Positions 19,833-30,365 of a DNA stretch of 64,000 nt are shown piece after piece. The notes beneath the pieces are model-generated. The model did not search any database and had not been told where the DNA came from. It was given only the letters and a program-made list of their open reading frames with translations. Numbering within the stretch: the first letter of the stretch is position 1; the number at the start of each line of letters is the position of its first letter. The stretch covers positions 4,359,966 to 4,423,965 of the forward strand of contig JAHNZQ020000308.1 in NCBI GenBank assembly GCA_019155205.2, in the 5' to 3' direction. The translations under genes were made by a program, and so were the position numbers. The DNA is from Gracilaria vermiculophylla (taxonomy: Eukaryota; Rhodophyta; Florideophyceae; Gracilariales; Gracilariaceae).

Positions 19833-21212
19833 TTAACCACGGGTGTAGCGTGAGGAGCGTCCATGCGCAGAGGAACGAGTTCCGTAATGCGGAGATGACG
19901 CCACTCGTGACGGCACAATAGAACTCACCGATGAAGTACAGCACGAGCACGAGCTGGAGCTACACTGCGAGCAAGAATTGGACCTCGACGAGGACGACGA
20001 AGAAGTGTAACGGGAAGACGGCTTGGCAGAGTACGCCAAACACTCGGAGCACGACGTGGTGCTCGTGCACTCCGAGCACGAATCTTCCTGGCACGAACTC
20101 TTCTTGGAAAGCGTCTTGCACTCCTTGCAAGAGCCGCCGCACGACTTTCCGCACGACTTTCCACAAGACAGTGTGCCGGCGCACGACAACGTTTCGGAGC
20201 ATTTCCTGCAATCGCCACAGTCGTTGCACGACTCCGGCTCGTCACAGGTGCCGACGGACAGCGGCGGACAGCAGTACTTCTCCCTCTTGAAACAGCATTT
20301 GCGGGTGCTGGGGGGACACGTACTCGGCGCCTTAGTGGTGGTCTTCGACTTGACGGATTTGTGGGAAGACTTCTTGGACGATTTCTTAGTGGACGGCGGT
20401 ATGGTGGTGGGCGGTTTGGTAGACGGCGGTTTGGTAGACGGCGCTTTGGTGGACGGCGGTTTCGTCGACGGCCTGATGGAAGTGGCCTTGGTAGACGGCT
20501 TGCAGCACGGTTGGCAGCAGTCGACGGGGCACGGGGGGCAAGGTTGGCAGCACGGGTTGCACATACCGCCGATATTGATGCGCACATAGCCGCCGCCGCC
20601 GCCGCACATAGGTTTGCACGGCTTGCAACACGGTTGCGGCTTGCAGCACGGTTCCGGCTCGGGACACGGCTCCGGCTCCGGGCACGGCTCCGGCTCAGGG
20701 CACGGCTCCGGCTCGGGGCAAGGCTCCGGCTCCGGACAGGGCTCCGGCTCAGGGCAAGGCTCCGGCTCCGGACAGGGCTCCGGCTCCGGGCACTCTTCCT
20801 CTTCCTCGACGCACTCTTTCGGTTTACACTTCTTCTTCTTGGGGACGACAACGGTGTGGTGGCAGCACTTGAGGGCGGAGTTGATGGTGCGACATATGAC
20901 GGCCCAGGACGGCCCCTTGAGGCCTTCGCCAATCTTGGGGTAGGCAATGCGGAGCTTGGAGAACTTTTCGCGGATGCACTTGAAGGCCTTGTAGAGGCCG
21001 GTGAGATCGACGTAGTCACCACTGGTGCAGGCGTGGATGACGTAGGCATGGATTACGATGAAGGTGTGGCCGTTGGCGCCGGGCTGCGAGGGGCCGATCT
21101 TGACGGTGCCGAGACAGGCACTGCGTCCGGACATGGGCTTGATGAGCACATCAACCTTTCCGCATCGAGCGTACTTGTTGATGTCGCCGTACACTATCTT
21201 CATGTCCGGCAT
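19833..21212 (-). CDS. Macro-domain protein with PEPEPC repeats and cysteine-rich tail
   Basis: A 459-residue single-exon protein. Residues 1 to about 125 look like a macro domain of the ADP-ribose-binding/deacylating type. Evidence is an opening KIVYGDINKYA strand, a helix near YKAFKCIREKF, and the hallmark late segment IAYPKIGEGLKGPSWAVI, which matches the P-(K/R)-IG-x-GL-x-G-x-W pattern of ALC1/TARG1-like domains. The central asparagine/glycine loop is less typical. Next come a Lys/Glu linker, eight CPEPEP hexapeptides, a CCKPxP region, a Gly-rich patch (MCGGGGGY), Pro-Ser-Thr-Lys repeats like a mucin stalk, and finally a Cys/Ser-rich tail of metal-binding appearance (SCGKSCGKSCGGSCKEC). 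No signal peptide or membrane segment is visible. Codon use is strongly GC-biased. I do not know this architecture from any family. The macro call rests on motifs only. Confidence 0.75.
   Translation of the reverse strand: MPDMKIVYGDINKYARCGKVDVLIKPMSGRSACLGTVKIGPSQPGANGHTFIVIHAYVIHACTSGDYVDLTGLYKAFKCIREKFSKLRIAYPKIGEGLKGPSWAVICRTINSALKCCHHTVVVPKKKKCKPKECVEEEEECPEPEPCPEPEPCPEPEPCPEPEPCPEPEPCPEPEPCPEPEPCPEPEPCCKPQPCCKPCKPMCGGGGGYVRINIGGMCNPCCQPCPPCPVDCCQPCCKPSTKATSIRPSTKPPSTKAPSTKPPSTKPPTTIPPSTKKSSKKSSHKSVKSKTTTKAPSTCPPSTRKCCFKREKYCCPPLSVGTCDEPESCNDCGDCRKCSETLSCAGTLSCGKSCGKSCGGSCKECKTLSKKSSCQEDSCSECTSTTSCSECLAYSAKPSSRYTSSSSSSRSNSCSQCSSSSCSCCTSSVSSIVPSRVASSPHYGTRSSAHGRSSRYTRG
20648..20793 (-). 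repeat. 18-bp coding minisatellite (PEPEPC x 8)
   Basis: Eight head-to-tail 18-bp units encode Cys-Pro-Glu-Pro-Glu-Pro within the macro-domain gene. Units vary only at third positions (GGCTCCGGCTCCGGGCAC versus GGCTCAGGGCAA on the plus strand). That pattern fits recent expansion with purifying selection on the peptide. Confidence 0.85.
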
Positions 21213-21659
21213 GGTGGGAAGGGGGTGCGGGGCGCAAGGCGCGAACGAGAACGGAACAGGGCGGAAGGGCGGCGAGGCGCGAAGCGGCGCGGCGAGAAGC
21301 GGGGGCGGGGGGCGGAGGGCGGAGGGCGGAGGGCGGGGCGAGGGAAGGGGGAGGAGGCGGTGAGGGAGATGGAGGTTGGGGGGGGAGGAGGGGGCAGGGA
21401 GGTCAGCGGCAACGGGCGCGCGACGTTCTTAAGCGAAAGGCGGGGGGCAGCGACGGAGCGACGCGCAGCGGGGGGGGTAGCGGGCGGTGGGAGCGGGGTG
21501 GCGCACGACGGAGCGGCGGGCAGTGAGTGACACAGAAAAGCACCGAAGCAACTCGCAAAAGACGCGTGTTGTACACTCAAAACGCGCCCCTGGCGCGAGG
21601 TGCGCGCTCTACGGGGGCGCAGGGGGGGGGTTTGGGATGGCGCGAATGAGCTGGCGCAC

Positions 21660-21706
21660 GTCACGCGCGGCGCGCGCGTCACGCGCGCGTCACGCGCGCG
21701 TCACGA
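21660..21706. repeat. Short tandem GCGCGCGTCAC repeats
   Basis: An 11-bp unit GCGCGCGTCAC occurs three times in a row (the motif GTCACGCGCGC) in the GC-rich block, preceded by related CGTCACGCGCGG. Confidence 0.7.
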
Positions 21707-22393
21707 CAAGTGGTTTGGCGCCGCCGCTCGCCGCCTGCGCGCGGGACGCTTGGCGCCGCATCATTGCGCTCGCACGTGCTTCCGTTGGACCCTTGCGCTC
21801 GCCCGCCGCGTTGCCGCCGCATGCCCCTCCCTGCGCCCCTGCGCACCGCCGCCACCGCCGCCACCGCCGCCGCCGCGGTGAACGTTCAAGTTTTGAACCG
21901 CTGTGCGCTGGCATCGCGCCGCGCCGTGCCGCGCCGCAACGCCGGCCGCCGCCGCGGGGCCGTCGCCGCCGCCGCTCGCGAGTGCCCGCCCTTCCGGCCG
22001 GAACGTGGCGCCGGCGCAGCCGCCGCGCCCCCCGTGCCGGCGCGATGCGCGCGCCGAGCGCACCCAGCCAACGGCGCGCGCGCGCTCGACCGCCGCCCCC
22101 CTTCCTCGCGCGCGCCCACGCCCAGCCGCCATGCCATCTTGATAGCGTCGCGCCGCCGCGTCCCCGCCCCGCGCCGCCGCACCCCCCCGCCTCCGCGCGC
22201 GCCGCCGCGTCACGGGCGCGCCGCTGCGCAACGTGTCATCTCTCGCACTGTTCGCGCACAGCGCCGTTTATTTCGCGCTGCGCCGCCGCGCGCGAGGCCC
22301 GCGTGATCGCGCTGCCACCGCCGCGGAGCCGCCGCGTCCTGCGCAGCAGCACCCCCGCACCCGCGCTTCCCCCGCCTGTCCGCCCCACTGCGC

Positions 22394-22512
22394 CGTAACG
22401 CACCCGCCCGCCGCACCGCACCCGCCCGCCGCACCGCACCCGCCCGCCCCGCCACCGCTCGACTCTCCCGCCGCCGCTGCCGCTGCCGCTGCCGCTGCCG
22501 CCGCCGCCGCCA
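22394..22512. repeat. C-rich 18-bp repeat and GCCGCT trinucleotide tract
   Basis: About three 18-bp units CGCACCCGCCCGCCGCAC are followed by a tract of CCGCTG/CCGCCG trinucleotides. All Cs are on the plus strand, so the complementary strand has G-runs that could form quadruplexes. Confidence 0.7.
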
Positions 22513-22848
22513 AGCGCCCCACACCCGCCGTCGCGTGTGTCAATTCACATTCCGTGTGCCAACGGTGAACGTTCTGTAGCCTTGCTGTTCAATTGCTTAA
22601 ATTCAGAGGCTCGTACCCGCTCTAACCTCCAATTACATCTGTCTCGCCCAAATTCCCCCGCCCCCGCTTCTCCTCTGTAAGCAATGCTGTAAGGTGTGCT
22701 ACCGCCGTCGCCCAGCGCCGAACGCCGCGCGATCAACGCCGCGTCGCCGCGAGGCGCTGCCATTGTGCCGCCGAACTGAAGTCCCCTGCGCGAGTGGCGT
22801 CGGATCTGCTCGTCGCCCGTCGTCTCCGCCCGCAAGCCGCCACTCAAG

Positions 22849-23328
22849 ATGGTCCGCTCCAACGGAAAGCGCACCAATACGCGCCACCTCTTCAAGAAGG
22901 CCTTCAGAAAGAAGGGGCCCGAGCACCTCTCCACGTACCTGCAGACCTTCAAGGTGGGCGACTTTGTGGACATCCACATCAACCCCGCCGTCATGAAGGG
23001 CATGCCGCACAAGTTTTACCAGGGCCGCACGGGGCGCGTGTTCAACATCTCGCGCACGGCCGTCGGCGTGGAGGTGTCCAAGCAGGTGGGTAACCGCATT
23101 ATGATGAAGCGTTTCCACATCCGCACCGAGCACGTCAAGAAGAGCCGCTGCAACGAGGACTTTAAGCACCGCGCCCAGCAGCGCGAGAAGGAGGCGAGGG
23201 AGGCCCACAAGCGCGGCGAAAAGTATGTCATTAACAAGAGAACGCCTGTTCTTCCAGCCTGTGCCCACGTTGTGGATGCTTCCACTATGGAACTCGTCGA
23301 ACCTATTCCGTACGAATTCGTTGTTTAA
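22849..23328 (+). CDS. RPL21: 60S ribosomal protein eL21
   Basis: The 159-residue protein matches eukaryotic eL21 along its whole length. The start MVRSNGKRTNTRHLFKKAFRKKG, the KVGDFVDIHINPAVMKGMPHKFYQGRTG core, and the C-terminal PYEFVV are all family features. It is a component of the large subunit near the 5S rRNA region. Length equals the family norm and the ATG follows CAAG. It is single-exon in the coding part, and the strong G/C third-position bias expected of a highly expressed gene is clear. An intron in the 5' leader is possible but not decided. Confidence 0.97.
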   Translation: MVRSNGKRTNTRHLFKKAFRKKGPEHLSTYLQTFKVGDFVDIHINPAVMKGMPHKFYQGRTGRVFNISRTAVGVEVSKQVGNRIMMKRFHIRTEHVKKSRCNEDFKHRAQQREKEAREAHKRGEKYVINKRTPVLPACAHVVDASTMELVEPIPYEFVV

Positions 23329-25695
23329 TCGCCTCTGCTTTGCGTTGTTACTCCTCCGTCGGCGCCTCTGCAGGTGCTTGTTTTGCTACCCGATCTCTGC
23401 AAACCGTCTGCTCGCAGCCGCTCCTTTGCTACTTGTCTATTGTGTAGGTGTATGTGGCAGTGCACCCCGTTGGTCTAGCAAGTTACGCTCCGAAGCGCAA
23501 TGTCGGATCACATATCACCGTAAAGTATGCGCCTGTGGTGCATGTCTTCATACACGTCTTCGTGCACTTGAGCATCCGCTGCAATTTGTGCCAAACTGTC
23601 ACCAGCTGCTGCTATGGAGGTGGTGTAAGCTTCCTTACGTCTTCTCTCAGCACAAACTCAAACCATTGCATGCAGTCCGCACGTCCCATTGTGATAAGTA
23701 CAAGTGATGCATGTGAGACCGCCCTCTCGATCAAATAACAGCTCTCGTCCCCAATTTTCAATCTTCAAATCCTCAGTGACCAGTACCCATTTACAAGCAA
23801 ACAAAATTCACTTGCTACTCACCTTCTACCCTTGCTTTGAGACTTGGTGCCTGTAAAAAGCTTACCGCCTTTCTTCAAACAAAGTGAAGTCAAATGTGTC
23901 AATCTACGAACCCATGTCTGCACAGCACGGTTAACGAATCGATTTGCTTCCCTTTTCTTCATATGTCCTCTCTTTCCTGGTTATAAGGGACCATCTATCG
24001 ATTGTCTGCGGCCCGTATTTGTCGCTTTGTAGCAAAGTAAATCTACGGGATAATGTGTTAAAGGGACATCCCTTCATCTCATAACCGTGGTTTTGCTTGC
24101 TTGCTTGTACAGCCCGCGCTTTTTTTTTCTGGGAAAGGTTGCCGCTGGTTGCCATGTGGCGACACGTGCTGCGTAAACTGGAATGTACTTCTTACATGAA
24201 TGCACACCCTCCGCTACAAATTCTCGTGCGTTCTCATCACGCTTTGCTCCATTAAGAAGGGTCCAGAGTTGGGCACGCCATGTGGAAACCAGACGTTTAT
24301 ACAAGTGGTGGCCTCATTTTTCAGATGAAAACACCTCACGCGACGAGCTGGAGAAGTTCAATAACGAGACGGAGCGAGTAGGCGATTATGGCCGAGGCGG
24401 AACGCTTTTGGGGGTCCAAACGCACCTACGAAGTCTCATGCCTGCACATAGGCAGCCCTGAAAGCGAGGCGTGGCTATAGCGTGTCCTACGTGGCTTTTC
24501 AAAGGCGGAAAGGATGGCAGGTTGTCGAGGTCTGCATCTCACTCGTGCTTTTGTACACAATTGCTACTAGTGTACACATCACGAAAAGAGACAAATAGAG
24601 ATGAGGCTAAAACAGTAGCTCCTGGTAACCCTGGCACAAAAGGCTCGAATCCATCTGCTCAACGCGCCCAACACTGCTTGATAGGCTTTGAAGGACTGGA
24701 CCAGCAGAGGCTGAATGAAGCGTAAAATCGTGCCCTGCTCTTGAATGGAAAAGGGAGATACGAAGGGTCGTTCTGCCCAAAACTGCTTTTTTCGGGTTTG
24801 GGTCTTCAAAGAGGTTTAAAGCAACTCGTGAAAGCAGAGTTCCGGCACACCTTCGGCATCTATCCCAGACATCCCACTTCCGAAGTGTGTGGACAAAAGC
24901 ATGGCTTACATTTCGAGCAGGGATGCCTTATCTCCAGAACAGCAGCCGGGTGACGAGCACAATGTGACTCTCAACATTCATTTCCCGCCGTCGTCGGGGT
25001 GAAGTATTACGAAAGATGTGCATGTTAATGACCATGCGGCTTTGAGCACCACACAAATCACGTGCCGGCTTCCGCCGAATATACAGTTTCGATGTGCGTG
25101 CAAAAAGTTAAGACCCAGACAACATTCGCCATGATTGTGCGGTGCATTGGGACAACGCACATCCCGTTCAGCCCCGGCTGTGGCCACGCTATGGCGAAGT
25201 CGGTATAATCTGCGTTGCAATTGGGCGACCAATTTTTCTTTTTGCTGTCATGCACATTCATGCAGTATGCGAATGTGCTAATTATCAAATTTTGATCCAG
25301 TCTGCGGTGTAACCACTACCACAAGTCGTGTTATACGCAAACTATAAGAGTTGGGATTTCTATCTCCCCGTTTCCGGCGAGCCTGCGGTAAACATGAACA
25401 AAATCATGCCATCGAACAAAAGAGAGTTACGCTCGTGCTGAAGCTGCCGAGTGCGAGCCAGCCACCGCCTTCGATCTCAAGTCCCTCTCGCTCAGCATTA
25501 CTCGCACAGAGTTCCACTGTTCCCTGAAAGTTCTTGCCGGTGCTCCTCGTATTGGCAATGAGCAAAACCAAGGAAATGCACGCCTTCATCCCTGTGCAGT
25601 ACGGCCGGCGTTTTGTCTCCACTCCCAATATCTGCAATTCCAATCACGTCTGCCCCAAACGGCCGACGACAGCAAAGCCCCATACCCACATCGAA
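23329..25695. other. 2.4 kb without a convincing gene
   Basis: Only short frames are present. Those at 23225-23738 follow the eL21 stop and read as 3' flank. Nothing between 23.8 and 25.5 kb resembles a domain. The last 150 bp before 25696 continue the aquaporin frame but look like leader sequence. Confidence 0.5.
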
Positions 25696-26976
25696 ATGAG
25701 CATATCAAAAGAGCCAACAGAGCGAACCGCACTCTTGGAAAACAAACCCAAGACTGAAGGGCAAACGCCGCCTCCAGTGCCTGAGGAACAGATGCCCGGT
25801 CTCGTGTCTCGATCCAAGCCCCTCGATGCTCGCGTAATCTTTGGAGAGTTTCTGTGCACGTTTTTGTTTGTCTATCTCAGCGTGACGTCAACCCAACAAG
25901 CCCCGCTCGCAAACACCCTCAACAACGCCTGCATTATCGCAGCCCTGGCGGCTTCTTTCATGCCCGTCAGCGGAGCCCATTTGAACCCGGCCGTCACCCT
26001 GGCGCTGTTGGTCACTGATCGCGCACCACTGTCGCGGTCTATTGTTTTTGTTGCGGTGCAGCTCTTGGCTTCCATATCAGCATGTTTACTTGCGCGAGTT
26101 CTTGGCGTTGCGATAGTTTTTGAGGGCGTAACCGGAGGCGGGACTGAATTCGTGCGAGCATTTTTCGCCGAGTTTATACCAATGTTCATTATTGTCATGG
26201 TAGTCTTCCAGACAGCAGTTGCCACAGAAGAGGAAGGAGGCGTCGGAGCCAAGATAGCCGCATTGTACATCGGCATGGCGGTGTTAGCATGTGCTGGAAC
26301 ATTCAATGGATTCTTCAATCCTGCCAGGGCGTTTGGACCGGCTTTGGTTTCGGGCGTTATGGATGGGCAGTGGGTTTATTGGGTGGGTCCCCTGACAGGG
26401 GCAGTGACGGCAGCATTCGTAAGTCATAGTTTTCTATATCCGTTGTGGTCGAAGCCGGCGATAGTGCGTATGCTAACAAATACCATTTTTATGCTCAACC
26501 AGATGAGTGAACACATATTTATTGCGCCGGCGACGGGAAGAAATCCAAAAGGCTTATTGAGTTTCTTGGGTCGTAAAACGTCCAATGCGGGAAACAACCT
26601 GAAGAATTATGGTATCGCAGGACTGGTGGCATACGGCATCATGAACACTCTTTACTATGGAACTGTGTTTTCATTCATGTTATTCAGGGTATGCTAAGAA
26701 CGCGATGATTAATGCTTATCTTGCCCATCAAGTGTGAAGAGTGGAATGTTTTCATTGCCTAACATGATTGTACAATACAATTTAAATGTGTATGAATTTT
26801 TCTGAGCGTAGGTAGGATTGGACAGTGGCGCCAGTGGTTTTGCCCGTGCATGGGTAGTCACATGGTCATTGTCACAAGTGACCAAACCATTAAGGCTTAT
26901 TGCGAGCATTGCTTTGGCGCCATTTGTGGATCGCTTTTTGAAGGGGCGTCGAAACACGAAGAAAAGTGACGAGTAG
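25696..26976 (+). CDS. Aquaporin (MIP family) fused to a C-terminal membrane domain
   Basis: Two exons, 25696-26688 and 26812-26976, give 385 residues. Exon 1 contains a six-helix aquaporin with both pore loops, SGAHLNPAVT (NPA 97-99) and NGFFNPARAFGPA (NPA 208-210, with the filter Arg at 211). So it should conduct water or small solutes. The open frame has an earlier ATG (25534), but MSISKEPTERTALLE, with a possible ERTALL dileucine sorting signal, is the better start. After helix 6 (about 250) the frame runs on through a linker into NYGIAGLVAYGIMNTLYYG. That helix would end abruptly at a stop, but a GTATGC donor at 26689 and an acceptor TAG at 26810-26811 join it in frame to VGLDSGASGFARAWVVTWS...FVDRFLKG. 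This tail resembles a small membrane domain found in plant/algal plastid proteins of unknown function. The fusion is inferred from frame continuity. Confidence 0.85.
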
Positions 26977-27325
26977 AATAGAATTGTCGTGGGTTCCGTG
27001 AGGGCTTGCGTAAATTTTGGTACCCAATGCAACAGGCGGAAAAGATAGCTTTCCGTACGAGAAAGACTACTTGCTTGGTTCATCTTTTCTGACTGCGCTA
27101 CAGAGCCTGAGCACCTTTAGCATGCCATAGCACAGCCACCGTGCAGGCGCCTGCAGTGCAAATTCAATGTGTGACTTCTTGCTTTGCTTCGGCGACGAAT
27201 CATCCGAGCATTCATTCCAAGCAAAATATGTGATCCAACCCCATGACATAGCTCGATAAACAGATTCATACTTGAAGAGAGTGACTTATCTTTTGAAGTA
27301 GGTTAGATGAGTCATTCACCATATA
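26977..27325. other. Short spacer, no gene
   Basis: This holds the 3' flank of the aquaporin gene up to the left end of the mariner-like element. Confidence 0.6.
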
Positions 27326-28614
27326 AAGTCTGTTTCAAAAGTATAGGACACCTGGCATTTTGATGCCAATCATCGTTTTTAGTGCTGTAGTGCTATCAAA
27401 ATCAGTTTTCAAAAAACTTCAAGTTAAAAAACCGTTTCAAAATCATAGGACATTTCACTTTCAACCTTCATTTTGCGTTCTTCAGTAGTTGATTTTCGCT
27501 TTTGTGTACTAAATAATACTAATTCAACGCTTTTGCATCGCGTTTCTCTAACGTCCCATACTTAAAATATTCATAGTTTTCGCGCTATTTCCAATACTTT
27601 TCTTTTAATCAAAACATGTTCAGATTGGCCTGTAATGGCCATAAATCATTTTAACGAGTACAGATTATTCGTTTTCAAAAGGGTTTAAGTAAACCTAACG
27701 CGAAAGTAACTGCGTGGCATTAGTGTATAGCAAACGAAGAACGTTTTTCATTGCTAAAGACTACTAAACGGCGACGCTATCTTGGTACAAAACTAGTTTA
27801 CATTTCTGATAAGATATGTAAAGTTTTATACGAAGTTGTGTTAAACCATTTGAAAGCCTTTTTGAGTCTGTATTGTTTACTTAAAAGCCTTTATATGTAG
27901 TTGTTGTCAACGAAAATCCATTACATAGCATAATAAAAGCTCTAATAGAACTTTTCTATGTTCAAAATTTACTTGATTTTTTTTTTGCTTATGATAGCAA
28001 TATGTAAAACACTGTTGTTCATCTCAATCAAAGTTTTACTCATTTTTAAATACATTCTTTTTACAGCTGACTTTTTTTTCAGTGCTCATTGCATACTGTG
28101 GTATCTTTATTTGTTTATTTGCGACTTCCAAAAGGAAGCTTTGTTCAGTTTTATAAACCGAAAAAATTTTGAAGCGTTTTTCATTACCATTTTATTCATT
28201 TTTTGTAAACGATTCGTTCTTTTCATGGATTTCTTAGTGCAAAATACATTGCCAGGATACTATTCTTCCAAAAAGTTATGCTCATTGTTTTACCTGAGCA
28301 TTGTTAAGCTATCAATAAAACTTTATGTTTATATTACAGTAAATATTGTAGAAAATGGTTTAAAAATTAGAACAACGGCCTAGATCTAATGTACTGTTTG
28401 AACTATTGTGTTGTAAGCTTTTAATTTATATGATCTTATGTCTTTTTGAGGAAAGAAAACAACGTGATGTGGAAATAATTACGCGCGAGTTCGAAATGTC
28501 TTATACTTTTGAAACGCTTTTTGGAGGGTTTTAACGAAGGGGGGGTGGCTACAGTAGGCAAAAGTCCATATTTTGGCGCGCTTTTGCACTGTCCTATACT
28601 TTTGAAACGCACTG
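27326..28614. mobile_element. Tc1/mariner-like element with IR/DR-type ends, no intact transposase
   Basis: A 1289-bp AT-rich segment is flanked by TA dinucleotides (27324-27325 and 28615-28616). Its outer ends are inverted repeats: left AAGTCTGTTTCAAAAGTATAGGACA, right (complement) CAGTGCGTTTCAAAAGTATAGGACA. About 100 bp inside each end a second copy occurs in the same orientation as its outer neighbour: GTTTCAAAATCATAGGACATTTC near 27434, and the complement of GAAATGTCTTATACTTTTGAAACG at 28493-28516. Such paired outer and inner repeats are the IR/DR layout of some Tc1-like elements. Length fits an autonomous element, but no DDE transposase frame is intact. A single plus-strand frame at 27958-28383 is Phe/Leu/Ile-rich from base composition. 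Best read as a decayed copy. Confidence 0.8.
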
Positions 28615-29370
28615 TAAAGTATGTGGGATGCAATAGCAAATGAGGTACGAGAATATAATTTTTGGAAGCAATCATTGGAGATGGACGACGTCACCATGAC
28701 CTTCAGTGGTTTCCACGACAGGCTTCGTCTGCTGACTTCCGTACTGGCATCGTCACAGTGTAGATAGCGTTTTTCCATCGGGTTGGTTTTTGCAACCCTC
28801 CCTCCTCCTTCAGCGCTGCACAACCCTTTGGAAAATGGAATTACATGAACACTAGTTACAGAGCAGCGAACACTCTTCGCGACAACGCACTTCTGCTTTC
28901 AACATTGAACCCATAATTAGGTAAGGTACATTAAAACCGCAAGGTTGAAATTTGCGGCCCACCTCGTGAACGTTGTACACGTATGCACGTCAACTCGTCA
29001 ACTCCTCAGCAATCACGACACAATCTTCTACTGGTAAAAATGACTTACAGTATCCAAGACAAATCTGTAATGCAAAAGAGCCGTCGGTGCCATGGCTCAC
29101 CGCCGGCGTTGTTGGATTCCTGCCTGGCTCCTTTGCTCACGCCCGCCGTCAAATTTCCGAACATCCGGCTCTCTGGATAAGTCTGTGATCTGACTAAGAT
29201 ATACCCACCGCTCCCATCGCATCAACGAGCAAACAAAAAGCAGAAATCGGCTTTAGCAAGAGATCTGATCGCCTCTTCATACTCATCGGAAACTACTTGG
29301 AACTCACCGGTTTAATCCAACTACCGTTTCTTGGTTTTCCCTGCGCTGCGAGCAAACCCATCCGGTCAAG
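28615..29370. other. Intergenic; promoter of uS8 gene
   Basis: No gene is seen. The segment just before 29371 is pyrimidine-rich, as in ribosomal-protein leaders. Confidence 0.55.
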
Positions 29371-29760
29371 ATGCGTATGTCAGTTCTAGCCGATGCGCTT
29401 AAGACGCTCTCAAATGCCGAGAAGCGTGGCAAGCGCCAAGTGCTACTTCGTCCGTCATCCAAGGTTGTAATCAAGTTTCTGCAAGTGATGCAGAATCACG
29501 GTTACATCGGGGAATTCGAGTTCGTGGACGACCATCGTGCGGGCAAGATTGTGGTCAACCTCATCGGGCGCCTCAACAAATGCGGCGTTATCTCCCCCCG
29601 ATTTGACGTTGGTGTCGGCGAAATCGAGAAGTGGGTCACCAATCTGCTTCCATCTCGTCAGTTTGGTTACATTGTACTTACCACCTCATACGGCATCATG
29701 GATCACGAAGAAGCAAGGAGAAAGCATACTGGTGGAAAGATTCTTGGCTTCTTCTATTAG
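29371..29760 (+). CDS. RPS15A: 40S ribosomal protein uS8 (S15A)
   Basis: The 129-residue protein matches eukaryotic uS8 end to end: [21 protein letters not shown], the [22 protein letters not shown] middle, and the C-terminal [19 protein letters not shown]. It binds 18S rRNA in the small subunit body. The family usually starts MVRM, while here the ATG is followed by RMSVLAD, one residue shorter. This is either a genuine variant or the ATG lies in a separate leader exon, since CAAG directly precedes the ATG and could be an acceptor. Confidence 0.96.
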   Translation: MRMSVLADALKTLSNAEKRGKRQVLLRPSSKVVIKFLQVMQNHGYIGEFEFVDDHRAGKIVVNLIGRLNKCGVISPRFDVGVGEIEKWVTNLLPSRQFGYIVLTTSYGIMDHEEARRKHTGGKILGFFY

Positions 29761-30365
29761 GGAGCTTATTTACACGCATAGCCGAGACATGTTTAATTGC
29801 GTTACGAATATCGAACACTCACATATGTTCATCTAGTGCAGTAAAATACATTGTCTTGTTTCTCTTTCGCAGAAGCGTTGTCGGTTCAAAATGTAGAATG
29901 TGATCCTAGTTCTGCCCTACTTCCTTCATCTCCGCACCCGTTCCTTGTCCTCACTTCGGATTCACGAAGCTCCATCATGTGTCCATGCACCTTCATGTCC
30001 TCGGCGTTTCATATATTCATTCGGAACAGAGCAACATGAACCGCTTTATTGTAGACAATTATGTCTGAAAGTTAAATTTGTCAATACAATCCTGACACAT
30101 CACTACTTCTGCAATGGGAGAGCCAAAAAGAGAAAAAAGTCCTGTCCGCCATACTATGATGAATTGTACTCTGTCTCAACATAAAGCACATTCATTTCGA
30201 CAATTCGATGCCGTCGTGCCACCTGTTTCCGTAAGCCTCCCTAGACCTGAATAGAATACGCTGTGTAAGGTTTTGTTTTAACAAAACAGTGCAGAAGATG
30301 AAAAGAGAGAGAGAGAGATGTTGAAGGGAATAGAGCAAAGATACACCAATCGAAGTACTCTCGCT
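29761..30365. other. Convergent 3' flanks; GA microsatellite
   Basis: No gene is seen. A short GAGAGAGAGAGAG tract lies at about 30305-30318. Confidence 0.6.

Larger units (their letters stand above)
21213..22848. other. Very GC-rich divergent intergenic block
   Basis: About 1.6 kb separate the macro-domain gene and the eL21 gene, which are transcribed apart. The core (about 21250-22540) is overwhelmingly G+C, with G-runs on the plus strand near 21300-21480 and C-runs after 21800. CpG is frequent. Long open frames in all phases, such as 21487-22398, are a composition effect. The last 280 bp return to normal composition with pyrimidine-rich tracts expected in a ribosomal-protein leader. Confidence 0.6.

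Noticed and set aside
20361..21530. 389-codon ORF antisense to the macro-domain gene
   Set aside because: Arg/Leu/Gly-rich shadow of the PEPEPC repeats and their GC-rich codons. The minus-strand frame has the domain signals.
21487..22398. 303-codon plus-strand ORF (and overlapping minus ORFs) in the GC-rich block
   Set aside because: Composed almost only of Ala, Arg and Pro, and open at the same time in several phases on both strands. Extreme GC removes stop codons, and no domain is visible.
27958..28383. 141-codon ORF inside the mariner-like element, possible transposase
   Set aside because: Phe/Ile/Leu/Tyr composition from AT-rich sequence. No DDE/DDD catalytic spacing or helix-turn-helix seen.
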